Source: Lachnospiraceae bacterium (GTDB lineage Bacteria; Bacillota_A; Clostridia; Lachnospirales; Lachnospiraceae). Taken from it: 5,853 nt of DNA. Made by a program: the position numbers and the translations under genes. Positions 1-5,853 of the stretch are shown here, one piece after another. The stretch is taken from contig JAFXWR010000285.1 in assembly GCA_017542725.1 (NCBI GenBank), forward strand, positions 1 to 5,853, read 5' to 3'. The notes below the pieces were generated by a model. That model searched no databases and had not been told where the DNA came from. It worked only from the letters and a program-made list of their open reading frames with translations. Every line of letters starts with the position of its first letter. Within the stretch, counting starts at the first letter, position 1.

Positions 1-548
1 AAATAATTATTATCAAATGTATATCTTACAGGAATTCTCTTTATAATAAATGCAGGCAAATCTTTACAATCTCTTCCCCACTGCTTTTCTGTATAGCCTT
101 TAATGAGCTTTTCATAAATGTCTCTTCCGACAAGACTGATTGCCTGTTCTTCAAGATTTCTTGGTTCCCATTTAATTTCTTTTCTCTGATTATTTATTAT
201 TTCTCTTGCTTCATCTACAGTTGTAATGCCCCACATCCTTACAAATGTATTCATATTAAAAGGGAGATTATATATTTCACCTTTATAGTTAGCAATTGGA
301 GAATTTGTAAATCTATTAAAATCGGTTACTTCATTTACAAATTTCCACACTTCAATATCACTTGTATGAAAAATATGAGCACCATATTTATGCACATTTA
401 TGTTTTCAATTTTCTCATCGTAGATATTTCCAGCAATGTGACTTCTCTTTTCTACAACAACAATTTTTGCATCTTTATTATTCTTTTTTATAAGTCTTGC
501 AAGAGTGGCATTAAAAAGTCCAGCTCCAACTAAACAATAATCATACAT
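1..548 (-). CDS. glf: UDP-galactopyranose mutase (Glf), N-terminal half; 3' end beyond the window
   Basis: Glf is a cytoplasmic FAD enzyme that interconverts UDP-galactopyranose and UDP-galactofuranose, the donor for galactofuranose in surface polysaccharides. I translated 182 codons from the ATG at 546-548; the gene then leaves the left edge. The family is about 370 residues, so roughly half is present. Visible landmarks are the N-terminal FAD-binding segment VGAGLFNATLA (residues 7-17), EKRSHIAGN (33-41), HKYGAHIFHT (53-62), FNRFTNSP (77-84), LPFNMNTF (95-102), EEQAISLVG (133-141), GYTEKQWGR (151-159) and KRIPVRYTFDNNY (170-182). W157 and R175 align with the conserved active-site Trp and Arg of characterised Glf enzymes. 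The usual third glycine of the dinucleotide motif is Asn13 here. The ATG lies 1 nt after the yebC stop; the only Shine-Dalgarno-like sequence is a purine run (GGGAAGAAG) inside the yebC end, so translation is probably coupled. It is the last visible gene of the typA operon. The identification is very secure. Confidence 0.96.
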   Translation of the reverse strand, partial: MYDYCLVGAGLFNATLARLIKKNNKDAKIVVVEKRSHIAGNIYDEKIENINVHKYGAHIFHTSDIEVWKFVNEVTDFNRFTNSPIANYKGEIYNLPFNMNTFVRMWGITTVDEAREIINNQRKEIKWEPRNLEEQAISLVGRDIYEKLIKGYTEKQWGRDCKDLPAFIIKRIPVRYTFDNNY

Positions 549-549
549 A

Positions 550-1281
550 TTATTCTTCTTCCCAATTTGTATAATAAGCTTTTACATCTTCATCTTCATC
601 AAGTAAATCAAGAGTCTTTCTAAGTCCATAAACTGCATCTTCATCAGTTACAGATACGTAATTTTCAGGAATCATAGTGACATCGGCTTCAACCATGTTA
701 ATTCCTGCCTTTTCAAGTGCCTCTCTACAAGTAGAAAAATCATTTGGCTCTGTTAATATCTCGTATGAATCTTCTTCTTCATTAAAATCAGACGCACCAT
801 TTTCAAGTGCAAGTTCCATAAGTTCATCAGCAGTTTTATCACAATCTTCTTTATCTACAAGTATCTGACCTTTTTCTTTAAACATATATGATACTGAACC
901 TTGCGAACCTAAGTTTCCATTTCCCTTAGTAAATGCAGAACGGACATTACCGCCTGTTCTATTTTTATTATCAGTAAGTGCACGGACAAGAATTGCAACA
1001 CCTGATGGTCCAAATCCTTCATACACAAGTTCTTCAAAATTTACTGCATCGACATTTCCTGCTGCCTTCTTTATACCTTTTTCAATTGTGTCATTTGGCA
1101 TATTGTTTGCACGAGCCTTGGCAATGACATCACGAAGTTTTGAATTACTTGTCGGATCTGGTCCTCCTTGTTTAACTGCAATAGCAATTTCGTGACCGAT
1201 GACAGTGAAAATTTTTCCACGAGCTGCATCAGCCTTTTCTTTTTTGTGTTTGATGTTGTTAAACTTACTATGTCCTGACAT
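550..1281 (-). CDS. yebC: YebC/PmpR-family protein (transcription regulator or translation factor)
   Basis: This is a complete 243-residue member of the YebC family (usual length about 240-250). The start MSGHSKFNNIKHKKEKADAA is the family signature, with Phe where many members have Trp. It is followed by GKIFTVIGHEI (22-32), QGGPDP (38-43), ARANNMPNDTIEKGIKK (56-72), YEGFGPSGVAILV (87-99), DNKNRTGGNVRSAF (104-117) and GNLGSQGSVSYMF (122-134). A mixed domain ends in the EADVTMIPENYV strand region (198-209) and an acidic tail. Family members have been described as DNA-binding regulators (PmpR type) and, more recently, as ribosome-associated factors relieving stalls at proline-rich stretches; the sequence alone does not show which applies. 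The start is supported by a perfect AGGAGG four bases upstream. It lies 8 nt after the transporter stop and 1 nt before glf. Being in an operon with typA would suit a translation role, but that is inference. Confidence 0.96.
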   Translation of the reverse strand: MSGHSKFNNIKHKKEKADAARGKIFTVIGHEIAIAVKQGGPDPTSNSKLRDVIAKARANNMPNDTIEKGIKKAAGNVDAVNFEELVYEGFGPSGVAILVRALTDNKNRTGGNVRSAFTKGNGNLGSQGSVSYMFKEKGQILVDKEDCDKTADELMELALENGASDFNEEEDSYEILTEPNDFSTCREALEKAGINMVEADVTMIPENYVSVTDEDAVYGLRKTLDLLDEDEDVKAYYTNWEEE

Positions 1282-1285
1282 AAAT

Positions 1286-1291
1286 CCTCCT
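1286..1291 (-). promoter_or_regulatory. Strong ribosome binding site of yebC, overlapping the upstream stop codon
   Basis: AGGAGG on the minus strand lies four bases before the yebC ATG and shares bases 1290-1291 with the TAG stop of the MATE gene. It fixes the yebC start. Ribosomes finishing the transporter gene must pass over this site. It is the strongest Shine-Dalgarno sequence in the operon, suggesting yebC is translated well independently of its neighbours. Confidence 0.85.
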
Positions 1292-2657
1292 AATCTACAT
1301 TTATGACTAAATTATTTACCCATTTAAATTGTCTGTATCTTATATATCCACAAATACCTTTAACTACTGAATCTACAAGAAGTAATGCGTATGCCACATG
1401 TATTGGTTGCTTCCATACAAGTACTGATAAGAATGATAATGTAACTCCCAAACACCAGCATGATAAAATATCTATAATAATAGTAATTGTAATGTCGCCA
1501 CCGGATCTAAGTATGCCTACCAAAAACAAATATCCGTAATTTCCCACTAACATAAATACTGTGGTAACCATCAAAAGTAAATTCATATAATATACCACTT
1601 CAGTGCCGAGATTAGCATACATTCTACATACTAGTCCTCTACTTGCAAATGTCAATGCTGCCACAATTACGCTTAAGACAGTGAAAAGCTTTATAAAATA
1701 TTTTGCATATAGCTTAGCTCTTTCTTTGTTATTACTACCGAGTTCCATACCGAGTATGACAGAGCATGCAGATCCAAATCCAATAAAGAATACTAGTAGC
1801 AAATCATAAATTACAAGCACTATAGTAATCGCTGATACTTGAACTGCAGGAAGTCTTCCATAGGCTACCATATATAATGATGTTCCAAGTCCATACACAA
1901 ATTCATCTAAAATAGTAACAATTGATGTCTTAAAGTAAAGCGATAAATATATTTTATCAAAAAACTTGAGTAAGTCTGATAACTTTTCAACTAGTACTGA
2001 TTTTGAAATAAACAAATACGAAACTAGTATTAAAGCCTCAAGAAGTCTACTCACTATCGTCGCTATAGCAGCACCTACTACTCCAAGTGCCGGAGCTCCA
2101 AAATGTCCATTTATAAGTATATAATTGAGTATTATATTTGTAATCATAGTCACAAGTGATGAGAAAACTGTTATCCTAACTTTTCCAAAACTTCTAAGTA
2201 TAAGCAATGTGGTAAGAGTGACTGATTGTATAGGATACATGAAGCAAACTATTCTTAAATATTTGACTCCCTCATTCACCAACTGCAGCGATGTAGTCAA
2301 CACAGAAAGCACTCGATTTGTCGCAAAAAAGCATGGCAGAAAGAAAAACATAGATGCAATAAAGTCTAAAATAATTGTAAGTCCGTAAGTTTTTCTAAGG
2401 CCTTCAGGTTTTCCAGCCCCATAGAACTGACTGCAGAGAATCATTCCGCCTGATATAATACCAAATGAGAATGTATTCCAAAAATAAAAAACATTATTTG
2501 CAATCCCTACAGCAGCAACTGAATCTGCATCAAGCGTGGCAACCATAAGCGTGTCGGCGAAATTTATTCCAGTATTAATTATGTTCTGTAGAGCTACTGG
2601 TATGGCAATAGTTATTGCCAGTTTCATGAATTTTTTATCTTTTAAAAAATCAAACAT
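1290..2657 (-). CDS. MATE-family multidrug/toxin efflux transporter
   Basis: This 455-residue polytopic membrane protein is of typical MATE length (about 440-480) with about twelve hydrophobic segments, roughly at 13-33, 47-72, 92-112, 130-152, 161-183, 190-217, 240-262, 276-300, 319-338, 354-375, 387-410 and 418-438. MATE features include AIPVALQNIINT with Pro20 and Gln24 in the first helix, NFADTLMVATL (32-42), VAAVGIANN (48-56), SQFYGAGK (76-83) and NIILNYILINGHFGAPALG (174-192). The two lobes show the expected internal duplication: LLILRSFGKVRIT (151-163) matches VGILRSGGDITIT (380-392). MATE proteins export cationic drugs, metabolites or lipid-linked compounds using Na+ or H+ gradients; the substrate here cannot be read from sequence. 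The ATG is 2 nt after the stop of the upstream small gene and has no clear Shine-Dalgarno sequence, suggesting translational coupling. An ATG at residue 11 is an alternative start but would trim the segment before helix 1. Family assignment is secure. Confidence 0.93.
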   Translation of the reverse strand: MFDFLKDKKFMKLAITIAIPVALQNIINTGINFADTLMVATLDADSVAAVGIANNVFYFWNTFSFGIISGGMILCSQFYGAGKPEGLRKTYGLTIILDFIASMFFFLPCFFATNRVLSVLTTSLQLVNEGVKYLRIVCFMYPIQSVTLTTLLILRSFGKVRITVFSSLVTMITNIILNYILINGHFGAPALGVVGAAIATIVSRLLEALILVSYLFISKSVLVEKLSDLLKFFDKIYLSLYFKTSIVTILDEFVYGLGTSLYMVAYGRLPAVQVSAITIVLVIYDLLLVFFIGFGSACSVILGMELGSNNKERAKLYAKYFIKLFTVLSVIVAALTFASRGLVCRMYANLGTEVVYYMNLLLMVTTVFMLVGNYGYLFLVGILRSGGDITITIIIDILSCWCLGVTLSFLSVLVWKQPIHVAYALLLVDSVVKGICGYIRYRQFKWVNNLVINVD

Positions 2658-2659
2658 TA

Positions 2660-2938
2660 TTAAATACTTTTAGTGTTTATCCTGGCAATGTCATTCATCT
2701 TTTGTTGCTCTTCGCTTTTTGTTTTTAGTTTTTCATATTCAATCATATCTTTGTAAAGTTTTATTCCTATCCAATATAAGATAGATACAAATGCCAAAAC
2801 AAAAATCATAGAAAGAGCAAGTTTACCATCAGAATGTATCAATGCATATGCCATTATGCATAATATAACAGTTATGATTATAAGTCCCAACCACGCGAGC
2901 ACTTTTGCAATTATAGTTTTTTTATTATTATTTTCCAT
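2660..2938 (-). CDS. Small two-helix membrane protein of unknown function
   Basis: This 92-residue protein matches no family I can name with confidence. A short polar, lysine/asparagine-rich N-terminus (MENNNKK) is followed by a hydrophobic segment at about 9-33, a short turn with HSDGK (35-39), a second hydrophobic segment at about 40-60, and a charged 30-residue tail rich in Lys, Glu and Gln that could form a helix or short coiled coil. Positive charges on both ends (KK before helix 1, KLYK after helix 2) suggest a hairpin with both termini in the cytoplasm. It starts 5 nt after the typA stop, with a weak AGG-type ribosome site, and stops 2 nt before the MATE gene. The uninterrupted frame and perfect fit into the operon support a real gene. 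An accessory role for the transporter or in envelope homeostasis is only a guess. Confidence 0.8.
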   Translation of the reverse strand: MENNNKKTIIAKVLAWLGLIIITVILCIMAYALIHSDGKLALSMIFVLAFVSILYWIGIKLYKDMIEYEKLKTKSEEQQKMNDIARINTKSI

Positions 2939-2943
2939 TAAGC

Positions 2944-4773
2944 CTATTTCTTCATATTTGCACGTTTTCTTAGAGTAGGGTCAAGTATTTTCTTTCTAAT
3001 TCTAAGACTTTGTGGTGTCACTTCTAAAAGTTCATCAGTATCTATAAACTCAAGACATTGCTCAAGCGACATAATCTTCTTCGGCACAAGTTTAAGTGCT
3101 TCGTCAGCTCCTGAAGATCTCATATTTGTGAGTTTCTTAGTCTTGCAAACATTTACTTCTATATCTTCGTTCTTAGGATTTTGTCCTACCACCATACCGC
3201 TGTAAACTTTGTCACCAGCACCTATAAATAAAAGTCCTCTCTCTTGAGCATTGTATAGTCCATAGGCAACTGCAACTCCTGATTCAAATGCTATAAGAGA
3301 ACCAGTTGGTCTATAAGATAAGTCGCCAAGATATGGACCGTAGCCATTATACATGGTGTTTAAAATTCCTGTACCCTTAGTATCAGTTAAGAACTCACCT
3401 CTATATCCAATTAAGCCTCTTGATGGGATTAAAAACTCAAGTCTCACGAATTCACCTTGACCTTTTGTCATGCCATTTAACACACCTTTTCTTTGAGTAA
3501 GTTTTTGAATGACCGCTCCAGAAAATTCTTCAGGCAAATCTACATAGGCAAGCTCCATAGGTTCGAGTTTTTTTCCATCTGCATCTTCTTTATAAATAAC
3601 CTCTGCCTTTGAAACAGCAAATTCGTATCCTTCTCTTCTCATTGTTTCAATCAATATAGAAAGGTGTAACTCACCTCTGCCTGAAACTTTAAAACAATCT
3701 GGAGAATCAGTTTCTTCAACTCTAAGACTTACATCTGTATTTAATTCTTTAAAAAGTCTTTCTCTTATATGTCTTGATGTTAAAAACTTTCCTTCAGTAC
3801 CCGCAAGTGGTGAATCATTTACCATAAAGTACATAGAAATAGTAGGTTCACTAATTCTTTGGAATTCAATAGGAGTTAAGTCACTTACATCAGTTATTGT
3901 ATCCCCAATATGTAAATCTTCTATACCAGTAACTGCAACTATAGAACCTAGTTTAGCATCTTTTACTTCTACTCTCTCAAGTCCTTCAAACTCATAAAGC
4001 TTTGAAATTTTAATTTTCTCTTTCTTATTCGCATCGTGATGATTTACTACAATCATCTCTTTATTTACTTCAATCTTTCCCTGTTCTATTTTACCTATAC
4101 CTATTCTTCCTACAAACTCATTGTAGTCAATAGTAGATATAAGAAGTTTTGCTGGTGCATCTACATCACCATGTGGTGCCTTAAAATATGAAAGAATAGT
4201 GTCAAAGAGTGGAATCATATTTGTAGATTCATCTTCAAGGTTTAGTTTTGCATATCCTGCCTTTGCAGACATATATATGAATGGGCAATCAAGCTGCTCA
4301 TCACTTGCATTTAAATCTAAAAATAATTCAAGTACCTCTTCTACAACTTCCTTTGGTCTGGCTTCGGGTCTATCAATCTTATTTATGCACACTAAGATTG
4401 GGAGCTTAAGTTCAAGTGCCTTAGATAGCACGAATCGAGTTTGAGGCATTGTTCCTTCAAATGCATCAACTATAAGTATCGCACCATCAACCATCTTAAG
4501 TATTCTTTCTACTTCTCCAGAAAAATCAGCGTGACCGGGAGTATCTACTATATTTATCTTTACATCCTTATAATTTACAGATGTGTTTTTAGAAAGTATT
4601 GTTATACCTCTTTCTCTTTCAAGGTCATTTGAGTCCATAACCCTTGTCTGGACTTCCTGATTCTCACGAAAAATTCCTGACTGATGTAAAAGTGCATCAA
4701 CCAAGGTTGTTTTACCATGATCTACATGGGCTATAATTGCTATATTTCTTACGTCTTCTCTAGTTATTTCCAT
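2944..4773 (-). CDS. typA: Ribosome-associated translational GTPase TypA/BipA
   Basis: TypA/BipA is an EF-G-like GTPase that binds 70S ribosomes, aids large-subunit assembly and is needed for growth at low temperature or under stress. The protein is full length at 609 residues (E. coli about 607). The GTPase motifs are complete: G1 AHVDHGKTT (15-23), G2 RGIT (55-58), G3 DTPGH (77-81), G4 NKID (131-134) and G5-like SAKAG (169-173). A beta-barrel domain II covers about 205-300 and an EF-G III-like domain about 305-390, including GRGELHLSILIE (365-376). An EF-G V-like domain covers about 395-480 with SRGLIGYRGEF (451-461). The BipA-specific C-terminal domain then follows, ending in TPQSLRIRKK and a lysine/arginine-rich tail that contacts ribosomal RNA in known structures. 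The ATG is preceded by GAGGA four bases upstream. It is the first gene of the operon, behind a near-consensus promoter and a structured leader. No defects are seen. Confidence 0.98.
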   Translation of the reverse strand: MEITREDVRNIAIIAHVDHGKTTLVDALLHQSGIFRENQEVQTRVMDSNDLERERGITILSKNTSVNYKDVKINIVDTPGHADFSGEVERILKMVDGAILIVDAFEGTMPQTRFVLSKALELKLPILVCINKIDRPEARPKEVVEEVLELFLDLNASDEQLDCPFIYMSAKAGYAKLNLEDESTNMIPLFDTILSYFKAPHGDVDAPAKLLISTIDYNEFVGRIGIGKIEQGKIEVNKEMIVVNHHDANKKEKIKISKLYEFEGLERVEVKDAKLGSIVAVTGIEDLHIGDTITDVSDLTPIEFQRISEPTISMYFMVNDSPLAGTEGKFLTSRHIRERLFKELNTDVSLRVEETDSPDCFKVSGRGELHLSILIETMRREGYEFAVSKAEVIYKEDADGKKLEPMELAYVDLPEEFSGAVIQKLTQRKGVLNGMTKGQGEFVRLEFLIPSRGLIGYRGEFLTDTKGTGILNTMYNGYGPYLGDLSYRPTGSLIAFESGVAVAYGLYNAQERGLLFIGAGDKVYSGMVVGQNPKNEDIEVNVCKTKKLTNMRSSGADEALKLVPKKIMSLEQCLEFIDTDELLEVTPQSLRIRKKILDPTLRKRANMKK

Positions 4774-4849
4774 ATTGTCCTCGTCAATATATTATATTTA
4801 TCACTATTTGTGCGACACAAAAACATTAGGCGACAAACCGCCATTTTAT
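4774..4849 (-). promoter_or_regulatory. typA 5' leader with two short hairpins
   Basis: The transcript should begin near 4849, about seven bases after the -10 box, giving a leader of about 76 nt. Two inverted repeats are visible. GGCGGTTTGTCGCC (4829-4842) can form a 4-bp GC stem plus a G-U pair with a TTTG loop, and is followed by TAATGTTTTTG. TTTGTGTCGCACAAA (4807-4821) is a perfect 6-bp dyad around TCG. The remainder is AT-rich up to the GAGGA ribosome site at 4778-4782. The hairpins could act in RNA (stability, weak attenuation, temperature-sensitive folding), or the dyad could be a DNA operator. It matches no riboswitch I recognise, and it is too short for most classes. Confidence 0.45.
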
Positions 4850-4855
4850 AGATAT

Positions 4856-4884
4856 ATTATAGTATGTTTAAAGATTATAGTCAA
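4856..4884 (-). promoter_or_regulatory. Sigma-A promoter of the typA operon
   Basis: On the minus strand, TTGACT (4879-4884) is followed by exactly 17 bases and then TATAAT (4856-4861). This is 5 of 6 matches at -35 and 6 of 6 at -10 with optimal spacing. The start would be near the A at 4849. It lies directly downstream of the preceding gene's terminator and upstream of typA, so it probably drives the five-gene run from typA to glf. Confidence 0.85.
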
Positions 4885-4911
4885 TAAAAATAGGGCTTTT
4901 ATAGCCCCATT
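4885..4911 (-). terminator. Rho-independent terminator after the C26 peptidase gene
   Basis: On the minus strand AATGGGGCT, loop ATAAA and AGCCCTATT form a 9-bp stem (one G-U pair, GC-rich core GGGCT/AGCCC), and the 3' arm runs into TTTTTATT. It sits 32 bases after the stop codon of the C26 gene and touches the -35 box of the typA promoter. This separates the two transcription units. The U tract is present only in the minus-strand orientation. Confidence 0.8.
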
Positions 4912-4943
4912 AAATAGAAAAAATGCGTCCCCTTTTATTTCTT

Positions 4944-5735
4944 TTATTTTCGTTCAAGTAAAGCCTTAAACAAAATTATCGCTTTATCATATTCCATATA
5001 TTTTTCAGCATCCTGCTCTTTGTCAAGAATTTTTCGCGCCGCAACTTCTGGATGAAATTGAACTCCGATACAAAATCTCTTATCTGGTCTTTCCACGCCT
5101 TCAATAATCTTATATCCATCAGTATCAGTGTATGCTGTCACTACAAGTCTAGTATTATCAATGCTCTCTACTGCTTGATGATGCCACGATGGGACTTTAT
5201 CTATAATGTCTTCACCATATATTTGATATAATAATGATTCTTTAGATGAAACAGTCACAGAATGAGGCATAAAGTCATTTTTATCTATATCACGATGCAA
5301 CAATTGATATTGTAATCCTTGGTTTGTATACCAAGTAGAAATATCTTGTATCATATCTGCTCCAGAAACTACTGACAACATTTGCATCCCTCTACAGATA
5401 CATAGCATTGGGATATCATTTTCAAGACAATACGAGAGAAGCAAATAATCTGATACATCTCTTTCTGTGCTATATTCGCTATCATCTAAAATCCCATGCC
5501 ATTCCTCTTCATTATAGTATAACGTCGGACATATATCTACACCACCTGGAAATACTACGCAATCAACACCTTTCATAACTTCTTTTACATTAGAATTCTG
5601 CCATGTATTTATCTTTATTTGTTTTGCTGCATTCAATGTCAATATCCCATTTTCATCTGTCGCATCAATAATCTTATTGTTTTCATCATATTTAAGGTCT
5701 GCTGATTTCACTTGTTCTAATATCTGAAGGTTGCC
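4944..5735 (-). CDS. Class I glutamine-amidotransferase-like hydrolase, peptidase family C26; N-terminus missing
   Basis: This belongs to the PuuD-like family, which hydrolyses gamma-glutamyl amide bonds such as gamma-glutamyl-GABA. Counting residues from the GTG at 5711, it shows FPGGVDICPTLYY (54-66), ERDVSDYLLLSYCLENDIP (83-101), and the nucleophile elbow LCICRGMQML with Cys106. It also shows ADMIQDI (118-124), SWHHQAVES (175-183) and GVQFHPEVA with His220 and Glu222, completing the Cys-His-Glu triad. The GTG is not a convincing start: it has no ribosome site, and the family needs a further N-terminal strand (typically PxIGI) and an AxxAAGGxPxxL segment. The frame stays open upstream, and GNLQILEQV, which fits the segment before it, can be read back to about 5735. 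There the base composition changes abruptly. The real start is therefore lost at a junction. The N-terminal loss prevents telling whether it was a cytoplasmic or an exported version. The substrate is unknown. Confidence 0.88.
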   Translation of the reverse strand, partial: GNLQILEQVKSADLKYDENNKIIDATDENGILTLNAAKQIKINTWQNSNVKEVMKGVDCVVFPGGVDICPTLYYNEEEWHGILDDSEYSTERDVSDYLLLSYCLENDIPMLCICRGMQMLSVVSGADMIQDISTWYTNQGLQYQLLHRDIDKNDFMPHSVTVSSKESLLYQIYGEDIIDKVPSWHHQAVESIDNTRLVVTAYTDTDGYKIIEGVERPDKRFCIGVQFHPEVAARKILDKEQDAEKYMEYDKAIILFKALLERK

Positions 5736-5740
5736 ATCAC
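5720..5740. other. Abrupt compositional junction, probable chimeric join
   Basis: To the left, DNA is AT-rich and codes for a clostridial C26 enzyme on the minus strand. To the right it is about 66% GC (61 of the last 93 bases) and looks coding on the plus strand. Bases 5724-5735 can be read plausibly in both contexts: GNLQ on the minus strand, LKVA on the plus. This suggests a short overlap or microhomology at the join. An assembly or library artefact is the simplest explanation; a real recombination end cannot be excluded. Confidence 0.7.
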
Positions 5741-5853
5741 TTGCTACGACAAGGACGGCAAGGAGGTGAAGCGCGTCACCGACGACAACACCGAGGAGGA
5801 AGTGGTGGACAACGAGGGCAACGGCGGCAACGGTGGCGGCCAGCAGACTGGTG
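5736..5853 (+). CDS. Fragment of a foreign GC-rich gene with an acidic, Gly/Asn-rich tail
   Basis: Thirty-nine codons are open on the plus strand to the window edge, with strong G/C preference at third positions. They start ITCYDKDGKEVKRVTDD, turn acidic (NTEEEVVDNEG) and then become low complexity (NGGNGGGQQTG). There is no start codon; the frame is closed by a TAA at 5718-5720, on the AT-rich side. The shape, a short beta-strand-like segment followed by an Asp/Glu stretch and a Gly/Asn-rich tail, recalls the C-terminal end of some Bacteroidota HU-like or surface proteins. That is a resemblance from memory, not an identification. The opposite strand is also open but gives a Val/Ala/Leu-rich peptide typical of an antisense shadow of GC-rich coding DNA. 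Confidence 0.5.
   Translation, partial: MTCYDKDGKEVKRVTDDNTEEEVVDNEGNGGNGGGQQTG

Noticed and set aside
677..868. Plus-strand open frame of 63 codons, serine-rich
   Set aside because: It is antisense to yebC, and its Ser-rich composition mirrors the acidic and Leu/Ala codons of YebC. There is no ribosome site, so it is a shadow frame.
1303..2388. Several plus-strand open frames of 68-87 codons
   Set aside because: All lie antisense to the MATE gene, have no recognisable motifs or ribosome sites, and are explained by the reading frame of the real gene.
4199..4632. Plus-strand open frames antisense to the typA GTPase domain
   Set aside because: The minus-strand protein is unmistakably TypA with all GTPase motifs; the antisense products are low-complexity and featureless.
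4774..4849. A known riboswitch or T-box in the typA leader
   Set aside because: The leader is only about 76 nt, and I see no T-box sequence or conserved riboswitch core, only two short hairpins.
4775..4969. Plus-strand 64-codon open frame over the intergenic region
   Set aside because: It runs through the typA promoter, leader and C26 terminator in the opposite direction, with no ribosome site or plausible protein features.
5736..5853. Continuation of the C26 hydrolase frame on the minus strand through the GC-rich end
   Set aside because: The frame is open only because the GC-rich DNA lacks stops on that strand. The peptide is a repetitive Val/Ala/Leu/His string with no C26 similarity, while the plus strand reads as a sensible protein.
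1..5853. CRISPR array, tRNA, rRNA, insertion sequence or attachment site
   Set aside because: I saw no regularly spaced repeats, cloverleaf, rRNA-like sequence, transposase motif or terminal inverted repeats on either strand.

Overview
The window looks like low-GC, AT-rich DNA of a Firmicute, most likely a Clostridia/Lachnospiraceae-type anaerobe. Its TypA, YebC and Glf read like clostridial proteins, and intergenic DNA and third codon positions are strongly AT-biased. All recognisable genes up to about 5735 lie on the minus strand, so transcription runs right to left. The last ~115 bases are different: they are about two-thirds GC, look coding on the plus strand, and look like DNA from another source joined to the contig.

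Layout in the direction of transcription. A glutamine-amidotransferase-like peptidase of family C26 (4944 to about 5735) has lost its N-terminus at the join. It ends at a Rho-independent terminator (4885-4911). A near-consensus sigma-A promoter directly follows (-35 at 4879-4884, 17-bp spacer, -10 at 4856-4861). This promoter should drive a ~76-nt leader with two small hairpins and then five tightly packed genes: typA (2944-4773), a 92-aa two-helix membrane protein (2660-2938), a 12-TM MATE-family transporter (1290-2657), yebC (550-1281) and the 5' half of glf (1-548, running off the left edge). Gaps between successive genes are 5, 2, 8 and 1 nt, and no terminator is visible between them, so they very likely form one operon.

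How the genes fit together. TypA/BipA is a ribosome-associated translational GTPase. YebC-family proteins are either transcription regulators or translation factors. Glf makes UDP-galactofuranose for surface glycans, and the MATE protein exports an unknown substrate. The arrangement therefore joins ribosome-related functions to envelope functions in one transcript, although a direct functional link is only inference. I saw no CRISPR array, tRNA, rRNA, insertion sequence or clearly new multi-gene system. The points most worth a second look are the compositional junction at the right end, the structured typA leader, and the uncharacterised small membrane protein inside the operon.
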